NCBI GenBank assembly: GCA_903918155.1
Contig: CAIXDD010000390.1
Span: 1-6,671 of the forward strand
DNA length: 6,671 nt
Source: an uncultured Hyphomicrobiales bacterium
Lineage (GTDB): Bacteria > Pseudomonadota > Alphaproteobacteria > Rhizobiales > Beijerinckiaceae
Direction of reading: 5' to 3'
Below the pieces are notes generated by a model. It was not told the DNA's origin. It worked only from the letters and a program-made list of their open reading frames with translations, and ran no database searches. Made by a program: the position numbers and the translations under genes. This document shows positions 1-6,671 of the stretch, piece by piece; the first letter of the stretch is position 1; the number at the start of each line of letters is the position of its first letter.

Positions 1-277
1 TCTGGAACATTTCCCGCACGATGTCGCAGCCGCCGACGAATTCGCCCTTCACATATAATTGCGGGATCGTCGGCCAATTGGCGTAATCCTTGATGCCCTG
101 GCGCACGCCCTCGTCCTCGAGAACATTGACGCCCTTATAGGCCACGCCGAGATAATCGAGGATCTGGACGACCTGCCCCGAGAAGCCGCACATGGGGAAT
201 TGCGGCGTGCCCTTCATGAAGAGCACCACGTCGTCGGCCTTGACGGTTTGGTCTATCTGCTGAAGCACGTCGCTCAT
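1..277 (-). CDS. grxD: CGFS-type monothiol glutaredoxin (Grx4/GrxD family), 3' end cut by window
   Basis: The first 92 residues are visible, and the C-terminus (about 15-20 residues in a typical 107-112 aa protein) lies beyond the left edge. What is seen: Lys22 in MKGTP, the active-site motif CGFS with Cys30, then WPTIPQLYV (69-77) and GGCDI (82-86). Lys22, WPTIP and GGCDI form the glutathione-binding surface in this family. Family knowledge: class II glutaredoxins bind a bridging [2Fe-2S] cluster with glutathione. They act in cytosolic Fe-S cluster delivery, often paired with BolA proteins, and are poor general reductases. The ATG at 275-277 has a GGGGA ribosome site on the minus strand 8 nt upstream; an ATG 9 nt further upstream hits TGA after three codons. 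The gene lies 73 nt downstream of bolA, the expected partner, at the end of the purine gene run. Confidence 0.95.
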   Translation of the reverse strand, partial: MSDVLQQIDQTVKADDVVLFMKGTPQFPMCGFSGQVVQILDYLGVAYKGVNVLEDEGVRQGIKDYANWPTIPQLYVKGEFVGGCDIVREMFQ

Positions 278-285
278 CTTGCCAT

Positions 286-290
286 TCCCC
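286..290 (-). promoter_or_regulatory. Ribosome binding site of grxD
   Basis: The minus strand reads GGGGA, followed by 8 nt and the ATG at 277. It fixes the start at the MSDVLQQ reading and not at the earlier ATG, which is followed almost at once by a stop. Confidence 0.5.
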
Positions 291-350
291 GTTCCGCGAA
301 GTTCAAGGCTTCGCCTCTGCGTCTAAGATACATAACTTGCGATGCGGCGC

Positions 351-584
351 CTATTGGGGAGCCGACGTCGTCAGGGCGAGGGCGTGAAGCTCCCCGCCCA
401 TGCGGCCCTTCAGCGCCGCATAGACCAATTGATGTTGCTGAACGCGGCTCTTGCCCTTGAAGGCGCTGGACACGATCGTCGCGGCGTAATGATCCCCGTC
501 TCCGGCGAGATCGCGAATCTCGACGGTGGCGTCGGGCATCGCCTCCTTGATCAGTCGTTCAATGTCGCCAGCCTGCATGGCCAT
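351..584 (-). CDS. bolA: BolA-family protein (BolA/IbaG-like), 77 aa
   Basis: This is a small single-domain protein of normal length for the short BolA/IbaG class. Seen: the DLAGDGDHY segment (25-33) with His32, the helix-turn-helix-like stretch FKGKSRVQQHQLVY (42-55) with His51, and the near-invariant C-terminal His67 in ELHAL. Family knowledge: BolA proteins bind a [2Fe-2S] cluster shared with a CGFS monothiol glutaredoxin through conserved histidines; some members bind DNA. The adjacent grxD encodes exactly such a partner, so a role in Fe-S trafficking or iron sensing is the best inference. The start at 584 is preceded by AAAGG about 10 nt upstream; Met3 is a possible alternative. It ends in TAG, 20 nt after purL ends, so it is probably cotranscribed with purL. 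The subclass is not certain. Confidence 0.93.
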   Translation of the reverse strand: MAMQAGDIERLIKEAMPDATVEIRDLAGDGDHYAATIVSSAFKGKSRVQQHQLVYAALKGRMGGELHALALTTSAPQ

Positions 585-604
585 GGATGAAGCCTTTCGA
601 GAGA

Positions 605-2821
<2,217 letters not shown>

Positions 2822-2829
2822 GATGGTGT

Positions 2830-2834
2830 TCCCT
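2830..2834 (-). promoter_or_regulatory. Ribosome binding site that decides the GTG start of purL
   Basis: The minus strand reads AGGGA in the 17-nt gap between the purQ stop and purL. It is followed by an 8-nt spacer and GTG at 2821-2819. No ATG in the purL frame lies near this site, and the open extension upstream overlaps purQ, so GTG is the supported start. Confidence 0.6.
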
Positions 2835-2838
2835 GAAC

Positions 2839-3540
2839 TCAAGCGGCCCGCGCGGGCGCTTTGACGAGACTGTCGAACAGCCCGCGCCCGTCGACGCCGC
2901 CCATGATCCGTTCGATCAGATTTTCCGGATGCGGCATCATTCCAAGTACATTGAAGCGGGATGAATAGACGCCCGCGATGTCGTTGACGGAGCCGTTGCA
3001 ATTCGCCTCGCCGCCGACGACGCCTTGCGAATCGCAATAGCGGAAAGCGACCCGGCCCTCGCCTTCCAGGCGGTCGAGCGTCTCGGCGTCGACGACGTAA
3101 TTGCCTTCGCCATGCGCGACGCAGACCTTGATGACCTGACCCTTCGCATATTGATTGGCGAAGGCCGTATCATTGCGTTCGACCCGAAGATGCTGCATCC
3201 GGCAAACGAATTTAAGGTCCTTGTTGCGCATGAGCACGCCGGGCAGAAGCCCGCTCTCGCACAGGATCTGAAACCCGTTGCAGATGCCCAGGACCAGCCC
3301 GCCGCGTTCGGCATGCCGACGAACGGAGTCCATGATATTGGCGCGCCCGGCGATGGCGCCGCACCGCAGGTAATCGCCGTAACTGAACCCGCCGGGCACG
3401 ACGACGAGATCCGTGCCGGCCGGCAGATCCGTCTCCGCGTGCCAGACGAGGGTTGGCTTGACGCCGCTCGCCATTTCAAGCGCGCGCATGACGTCGCTTT
3501 CGCGGTTCAGCCCGGGGAAAAGTAGGACAGCGGCGCGCAT
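2839..3540 (-). CDS. purQ: Phosphoribosylformylglycinamidine synthase subunit PurQ (glutaminase)
   Basis: This is the class I glutamine amidotransferase subunit of FGAM synthase. It hydrolyses glutamine and passes ammonia to PurL. The product is 233 aa, in the normal range. Seen: an N-terminal MRAAVLLFPGLNRE strand, VVPGGFSYGDYLR (47-59), the nucleophile elbow LGICNGFQIL (84-93) with catalytic Cys87, and the His/Glu of the triad in MMPHPE (201-206; His204, Glu206). The start is the ATG at 3538-3540. The frame is open 12 codons further upstream, but that region overlaps purS, and the family start fits MRAAVLLFPG. Only 7 nt separate it from the purS stop, and its GAGG ribosome site overlaps that stop, which suggests coupled translation. 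This matters for a complex needing fixed subunit ratios. Confidence 0.97.
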   Translation of the reverse strand: MRAAVLLFPGLNRESDVMRALEMASGVKPTLVWHAETDLPAGTDLVVVPGGFSYGDYLRCGAIAGRANIMDSVRRHAERGGLVLGICNGFQILCESGLLPGVLMRNKDLKFVCRMQHLRVERNDTAFANQYAKGQVIKVCVAHGEGNYVVDAETLDRLEGEGRVAFRYCDSQGVVGGEANCNGSVNDIAGVYSSRFNVLGMMPHPENLIERIMGGVDGRGLFDSLVKAPARAA

Positions 3541-3545
3541 GAATG

Positions 3546-3549
3546 CCTC
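3546..3549 (-). promoter_or_regulatory. Ribosome binding site of purQ overlapping the purS stop codon
   Basis: The minus strand reads TGAGG, so the purS TGA stop shares bases with a GAGG ribosome site 5 nt before the purQ ATG. This is the arrangement expected for translational coupling; the coupling itself is inference. Confidence 0.55.
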
Positions 3550-3787
3550 AGACGATTTCGATGCGATAATTTTCAACGACCGTGTTCGCCAGAAGCTTTT
3601 CGCAGGCGTCGCGCAGCAGGGTTTCGGCCTGCGCCTTGTCGGTCATCGACAGCTCAAGGTCGAAGACCTTGCCTTGCCGGACGCTTTCCACGCCGGGAAT
3701 GGCGAGCGAGCGCAATGCGCCTTCGATCGCCTTGCCCTGGGGATCAAGGACTCCGTTTTTCAGCGTGACGGTGACGCGCGCTTTCAT
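3548..3787 (-). CDS. purS: Phosphoribosylformylglycinamidine synthase subunit PurS
   Basis: This is the small structural subunit of the three-part FGAM synthase. It dimerises and joins PurQ to PurL. The product is 79 aa, the family's typical size. Seen: MKARVTVTLKNGVLDPQGKA at the N-terminus, the loop VRQGKVFDLEL (about 37-47), and a C-terminal LLANTVVENYRIE strand. The start at 3787 is chosen because the family begins MKARV and a GGA-type ribosome site lies 7 nt upstream; an ATG four codons earlier (3799) has no ribosome site. It follows purC by 90 nt, the largest gap between the pur genes, and that gap contains a strong hairpin. The presence of PurS agrees with the short, separate PurL and PurQ. 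Gammaproteobacteria instead use one large fused enzyme. Confidence 0.95.
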   Translation of the reverse strand: MKARVTVTLKNGVLDPQGKAIEGALRSLAIPGVESVRQGKVFDLELSMTDKAQAETLLRDACEKLLANTVVENYRIEIV

Positions 3788-3824
3788 GATTTCATCCATA
3801 TCATCAGGTCGACGCGCAGAATGG

Positions 3825-3856
3825 GGCGGACGCTCGCTCGCGCGTTGGCGTCCGCC
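3825..3856 (-). repeat. Strong GC-rich inverted repeat in the purC-purS gap
   Basis: A perfect 9-bp inverted repeat, GGCGGACGC / GCGTCCGCC, encloses 14 nt. On the transcribed (minus) strand the enclosed part can itself pair as CGC-GCGA-GCG, giving a GNRA-type tetraloop with a small CAA/A internal loop. No T-run follows it, so it is not a standard intrinsic terminator. It could be an RNA processing or stability element, or a partial attenuator tuning purSQL against purC. This is inference from base pairing alone. Confidence 0.6.
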
Positions 3857-3877
3857 GAATTCCGCGTCGTCGATGAG

Positions 3878-4642
3878 CTATTTGACGAGTTTGGGACCGC
3901 TGGTGCGAACGGGCTCGTTGTCGTTCATGATTCCAAGACGCCGCGCCACTTCGCTATACGCTTCGACAAGCCCGCCCATGTCGCGACGGAAACGATCCTT
4001 ATCGAGCTTGTCCGAGGACTTGATGTCCCACAGGCGGCACGAATCAGGGGAAATCTCGTCGGCGACGACGATGCGCATCATGTCGCCTTCCCACAGGCGG
4101 CCGCATTCCATCTTGAAGTCGACAAGACGAATGCCCACGCCGAGGAAGAGGCCGGACAGGAAATCGTTGACGCGGATCGCAAGACCCATGATGTCGTCGA
4201 TCTCCTGGGGATTCGCCCAGCCGAACGCGGTGATGTGCTCTTCGGACACCATCGGATCATTGAGCGCGTCGTTCTTGTAATAGAACTCAATGATGGAGCG
4301 CGGCAGCGGCGTGCCTTCCTCGATGCCGAGGCGCTGCGACAGCGAACCGGCGGCGACGTTGCGCACCACGACCTCGAGCGGAACGATCTCGACTTCGCGG
4401 ATCAATTGCTCGCGCATGTTCAGGCGCCTGATGAAATGCGTCGGAACGCCGATCTCGTTCAGGTGCTGGAAAATATATTCGCTGATGCGATTGTTCAGCA
4501 CGCCCTTGCCATCGATCACTTCGTGCTTCTTGGCGTTGAAGGCTGTGGCGTCGTCCTTGAAGTGCTGAATCAAGGTTCCGGGTTCCGGACCTTCGTACAG
4601 GACCTTGGCCTTGCCTTCATAGATGCGGCGTCGACGGTTCAT
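3878..4642 (-). CDS. purC: Phosphoribosylaminoimidazole-succinocarboxamide synthase (SAICAR synthetase)
   Basis: PurC joins CAIR and aspartate with ATP to form SAICAR in de novo purine synthesis in the cytosol. The product is 254 aa, normal for the bacterial family. Seen: RRRRIYEGKAKVLYEG (3-18), the nucleotide-binding N-terminal strands; KDDATAFN (27-34); LNNRISEYIF (46-55); the signature LPLEVVVRN-like segment VPLEVVVRNVAAGSL (86-100); and the substrate motif LVDFKMECGR followed by IVVADEISPDSCRLWD. The frame is open 71 codons upstream, but family similarity starts at MNRRRRIYEGK, so the ATG at 4640-4642 is used; its ribosome site is weak (GAG about 5-7 nt upstream). It is the first gene of the minus-strand run and diverges from the zeta gene across 253 bp. 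It ends in TAG. The next 30 codons in the same frame lack a stop and lead in phase into purS. Confidence 0.97.
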   Translation of the reverse strand: MNRRRRIYEGKAKVLYEGPEPGTLIQHFKDDATAFNAKKHEVIDGKGVLNNRISEYIFQHLNEIGVPTHFIRRLNMREQLIREVEIVPLEVVVRNVAAGSLSQRLGIEEGTPLPRSIIEFYYKNDALNDPMVSEEHITAFGWANPQEIDDIMGLAIRVNDFLSGLFLGVGIRLVDFKMECGRLWEGDMMRIVVADEISPDSCRLWDIKSSDKLDKDRFRRDMGGLVEAYSEVARRLGIMNDNEPVRTSGPKLVK

Positions 4643-4719
4643 CAGCTCGGACCGTTTCTGGAGAATGGAGGTAGCCGACCGACGGGGCGACGCCTGCAAC
4701 GGACGATCCGGTAAGGCGA

Positions 4720-4729
4720 ACCAATTGGT
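4720..4729. promoter_or_regulatory. Perfect palindrome ACCAATTGGT, possible operator
   Basis: This is a 10-bp perfect dyad about 80 bp upstream of the purC start, within the divergent intergenic region. Its symmetry and position would suit a dimeric regulator, but it is short and resembles no operator that I can name. A chance occurrence is quite possible. Confidence 0.2.
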
Positions 4730-4883
4730 CAGGCTGCGGAACGCTTGCGTCTCGAAGCATGGCGCGCTCTGCGCGGACAAACTATCCGATCCGGGCGCCG
4801 CGTACAATGCGCCCTTCGCTTTCATCCTCGACCTTTCATTCAGGCGCAGGCGCATCTATATGCAAGTCGAATTCACGACGGAC

Positions 4884-4888
4884 AGGAG
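4884..4888 (+). promoter_or_regulatory. Ribosome binding site of the zeta-subunit gene
   Basis: AGGAG with a 7-nt spacer to the ATG at 4896. It decides the start against the open upstream extension of the same frame, which runs antisense into purC. Confidence 0.65.
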
Positions 4889-4895
4889 TCGCTTT

Positions 4896-5219
4896 ATGAG
4901 CAGCTTTGACAAGCGCGAAGAGGGTTTCGAGAAGAAATTCGCCCACGACGAGGAGCTGCGCTTCAAGGCGGCCGCCCGCCGCAACAAGCTTCTGGGGCTC
5001 TGGGTGGCCGAGAAGCTCGGCAAAAGCGCCGCAGAGGCTGAAGCTTACGCCAAGACGGTGATCGCCGCCGATTTCGAGGAATCCGGCGACGAGGACGTTT
5101 TCCGGAAGGTTCACGGCGATTTGCTGGCCGCTGGCGTGAGCCAGTCCGAGCATCAGATTCGCCGCACCATGGACGAGCTCATGGCTGAGGCCATCAAGCA
5201 GATCCAGGCCGGCTCGTAA
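4896..5219 (+). CDS. F1Fo-ATPase inhibitor zeta subunit (DUF1476 family)
   Basis: This is a 107-aa protein, typical of the DUF1476 family found in alphaproteobacteria. Family knowledge: in Paracoccus denitrificans the zeta subunit binds the F1 part of ATP synthase and blocks ATP hydrolysis through its N-terminal segment, like mitochondrial IF1. Seen: an N-terminal MSSFDKREEGFEKKFAHDEE typical of the family, then FKAAARRNKLLGLWVAEKLG (23-42), YAKTVIAADFEESGDEDVFRK (51-71, acidic), and a helical C-terminus IRRTMDELMAEAI (88-100). There is no signal peptide or membrane segment, so it is cytosolic. The ATG has an AGGAG site 7 nt upstream, and the N-terminus matches the family start. It diverges from purC and is followed 34 nt later by the xerC-type gene (or 7 nt, if that gene uses an earlier TTG). 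The strength of inhibition varies between species, so activity here is inferred. Confidence 0.93.
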   Translation: MSSFDKREEGFEKKFAHDEELRFKAAARRNKLLGLWVAEKLGKSAAEAEAYAKTVIAADFEESGDEDVFRKVHGDLLAAGVSQSEHQIRRTMDELMAEAIKQIQAGS

Positions 5220-5253
5220 GGTTTTCTTGAGCCGTCGCCCTCATAATGCGTCC

Positions 5254-6231
5254 ATGATCGCATCGAGCGGCGCGCAAGGTCAGGCTGCGGATCTTTTCCC
5301 GGGGGCTTCGCCGGAATTGAGCGGCGAAGCTTCCGCCTGGCTGGCGTGGCTGGCGGCGGAAAAACGGTGTTCTTCGCATACCCTGGACGGCTATGGACGT
5401 GATTTGCGGCGGTTTCTGGCTTTTCTCGCCGCGCGGACCGGGCGACCGGCCGCGGCGGCGGATTTTCTGGCGCTGAAGCCGCTGGACGTGCGCTCCTATA
5501 TGGCGCAGCGGCGTGCGGATGGGCTCACGAGCCGATCTTTGTCGCGCAGCCTCGCCGCCTTGCGCTCCTTCGCGCGCCGGCTGGAACGCGCCGGCCGCGG
5601 ATCGGCCGCTCCCTTCAACGCCGTCAAATCCCCCAAGATCGCCAAAACGCTCCCCAAACCGCTCACCGCTGACGCAGCCGTGCGCACGACGCTCGCCGCC
5701 TCTCGTGCGGGCGATTTGCGCGAGCCGTGGGTCCTCGTCAGGGACGCCGCCGTTCTGGCGCTGCTCTACGGATCGGGCTTGCGCATCTCCGAAGCTCTGG
5801 GCGTTCGCCGCGCGGACGCGCCGACGGGCGGCGTCGAGGCTTTGACGGTGATCGGCAAGGGGCGAAAGAGCAGGACCGTCCCGGTTCTGCCCACGGTGCG
5901 AACCGCGATCGAGGAATATCTGGCGTTGTGCCCGCATCATCTGCCGGCGGACGGGCCTCTCTTCGTCGGCGTGAAAGGCGGACCCTTGTCTCCCCGGATC
6001 ATCCAGCTGACCGTCGAGCGGCTTCGAGGAGCGTTGGGATTGCCTGAAAGCGCAACGCCCCACGCCTTGCGCCATTCTTTCGCGACCCATCTGCTGGCGC
6101 GCGGGGGAGACCTGCGCTCCATTTAGGAATTACTCGGCCACTCGTCCCTTTCAACGACACAGATTTACACTGCGGTTGATTCGACCCGTCTGCTCGACGC
6201 CTGGAAAAGCGCTCACCCACGGGCGCGCTAA
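5254..6231 (+). pseudogene. xerC: Tyrosine recombinase XerC interrupted by an in-frame amber codon
   Basis: XerC acts with XerD at dif sites to resolve chromosome dimers. The full frame would give 325 aa; TAG at 6124-6126 (codon 291) cuts it to 290 aa. Seen before the stop: a SAM-like N-terminal domain (about 25-115, with SSHTLDGYGRDLRRFLAFL), catalytic Arg177 in GSGLRISE, Lys202 in IGKGRKSR, and His270/Arg273 in HALRHSFATHLL. After the stop the same frame continues with ELLGHSS (His296) and TTQIYTAVD (nucleophile Tyr305), ending HPRAR and TAA. Family members usually read RSIQELLGH, so the TAG replaces a Gln codon by one C-to-T change. The truncated product lacks the second His and the Tyr and cannot cleave DNA. 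Start: ATG 5254 has no ribosome site; TTG 5227 has AAGG 5 nt upstream and would add nine residues. XerC rather than XerD is inferred from the C-terminal sequence. Confidence 0.85.
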
Positions 6232-6290
6232 AGCTCTTTTCACGCCACCCCAGCCTGTGCCATTCCCAAGAGACATGCGATTCGTGTGGG

Positions 6291-6296
6291 GAGGGG
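6291..6296 (+). promoter_or_regulatory. Ribosome binding site of the DUF4337-like gene
   Basis: The purine run GAGGGG lies 3-5 nt before the ATG at 6300. It supports that start and shows that the 68-nt gap after the xerC frame carries its own translation signal. No convincing promoter or terminator is visible in that gap. Confidence 0.5.
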
Positions 6297-6299
6297 ACA

Positions 6300-6671
6300 A
6301 TGGCGGACGCGCAAGAGCTTGAAGAAGCTTCCAAGAGCAATCGCGGCGTGGCGCTGCTGATTGCGGTGCTGGCCCTTTTTCTGGCGTTCTCCGAGCTTGG
6401 CGGCTCGAACGCGGATAACGAGGCCATCGAGCTGAACGTGGAGGCGTCGAATCTCTGGTCCTTCTATCAAGCGAAGACCATTCGCCGGACCAGCATTCTC
6501 ACGGCGGCGGAAGACATGGAGGTGCGACTCCTGACCGTGACGGACGCAAAAGTTCGGGAAGGCTACGAAAAGCGCATCAGCGACTGGCGCAAGACGGCGG
6601 TGCGTTATGAGACGGAGCCGGAAACCGGAGAAGGACGCCAGGAGCTGATGGCTCGCGCGAAAAAGGCGGAA
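6300..6671 (+). CDS. DUF4337-like membrane-anchored protein, 5' part only
   Basis: The first 124 codons are open to the right edge, with no stop reached. Seen: a short charged N-terminus (MADAQELEEASKSNR), one hydrophobic segment at about 17-32 (VALLIAVLALFLAFSE), then a soluble stretch with NVEASNLWSFYQAKTIRRT (46-64) and a long charged, probably helical or coiled region, VREGYEKRISDWRKTAVRYE (85-104). The WSFYQAK-type segment after an N-terminal membrane helix is what I associate with DUF4337 proteins, which have no established function and usually run near 180-200 aa. This assignment is from memory of the family and moderately sure. The GAGGGG ribosome site supports the start. It lies 68 nt after the xerC frame ends. 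Confidence 0.8.
   Translation, partial: MADAQELEEASKSNRGVALLIAVLALFLAFSELGGSNADNEAIELNVEASNLWSFYQAKTIRRTSILTAAEDMEVRLLTVTDAKVREGYEKRISDWRKTAVRYETEPETGEGRQELMARAKKAE

Larger units (their letters stand above)
4643..4895. promoter_or_regulatory. Divergent intergenic region between purC and the zeta-subunit gene
   Basis: These 253 bp separate two genes read in opposite directions, so they must carry the 5' signals of both unless transcripts start further away. A TCTATA-like -10 candidate lies at 4855-4860 for the plus-strand gene, but no convincing -35 goes with it. No clear sigma-70 pair is visible for purC. Apart from a perfect 10-bp palindrome near 4720 and a tandem GGCGCA pair near 4843-4853, no riboswitch-like or RNA-gene structure is recognisable. 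Reading frames crossing the region in both directions look like unselected extensions of the neighbouring genes. Confidence 0.45.

Noticed and set aside
2822..3037. A 72-residue N-terminal extension of PurL
   Set aside because: It overlaps the purQ coding sequence, is Arg-rich and low in complexity, and a good ribosome site precedes the GTG at 2821.
3413..4714. A 433-codon plus-strand open frame across purS and purC
   Set aside because: It runs antisense to two clearly conserved purine genes. Its sequence has no recognisable domain and is the kind of long shadow frame common in GC-rich coding DNA.
4623..4895. N-terminal extension of the zeta-subunit frame into purC
   Set aside because: It is antisense to the purC start and lacks family similarity. 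The AGGAG site and the family N-terminus both point to the ATG at 4896.
5194..6090. A 298-codon minus-strand open frame opposite xerC
   Set aside because: It is antisense to a recognisable recombinase and has a biased Arg/Gln/Gly-rich composition with no domain.
6124..6126. Genome-wide recoding of TAG (such as pyrrolysine or Gln) as an explanation for the xerC amber
   Set aside because: bolA and purC in the same window both end in TAG at the normal family length, and readthrough of bolA meets TGA after 15 codons. TAG therefore behaves as an ordinary stop here. Local suppression cannot be excluded from sequence.
6208..6240. Possible intrinsic terminator at the end of the xerC frame
   Set aside because: The AGCGC/GCGCT stem is only 5 bp with a 12-nt loop, and the T-run is offset by several bases.

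Overview
The window reads as chromosomal DNA from a GC-rich alphaproteobacterium, most likely order Hyphomicrobiales (Rhizobiales). This rests on three things: the protein sequences, which recall that group; a three-subunit (PurS/PurQ/PurL) FGAM synthase; and the alphaproteobacterial F-ATPase inhibitor zeta (DUF1476). The genus is not determined. No mobile element, CRISPR array, tRNA or rRNA was found.

Left and centre (1-4642, minus strand): a run of six genes in the order purC, purS, purQ, purL, bolA, grxD, read right to left. purC makes SAICAR. purS, purQ and purL encode the three subunits of FGAM synthase. The genes are tightly packed: 7 nt between purS and purQ, 17 nt between purQ and purL, 20 nt between purL and bolA, and 73 nt between bolA and grxD. 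The exception is a 90-nt gap between purC and purS, which holds a strong GC-rich inverted repeat. The last two genes encode a BolA-family protein and a CGFS monothiol glutaredoxin. These are a known iron-sulfur partner pair placed behind purine synthesis genes. grxD runs off the left edge.

Middle (4643-4895): a 253-bp intergenic region between divergent purC and the zeta gene. It must hold the start signals for both directions. It contains a perfect 10-bp palindrome, but no promoter I can assign with confidence.

Right (4896-6671, plus strand): the zeta inhibitor gene, then a xerC-type tyrosine recombinase, then the start of a DUF4337-like membrane protein gene that runs off the right edge. 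The most notable observation is in xerC. An in-frame amber codon (TAG, 6124-6126) sits where family members have a glutamine codon. The same frame continues after it with the rest of the recombinase, including the second catalytic histidine and the tyrosine nucleophile, to a TAA at 6229-6231. As sequenced, xerC therefore encodes a catalytically dead truncation, unless the TAG is a sequencing error or is suppressed. The rest of the window is ordinary, conserved core-genome content, and I see no evidence for a new multi-gene system.
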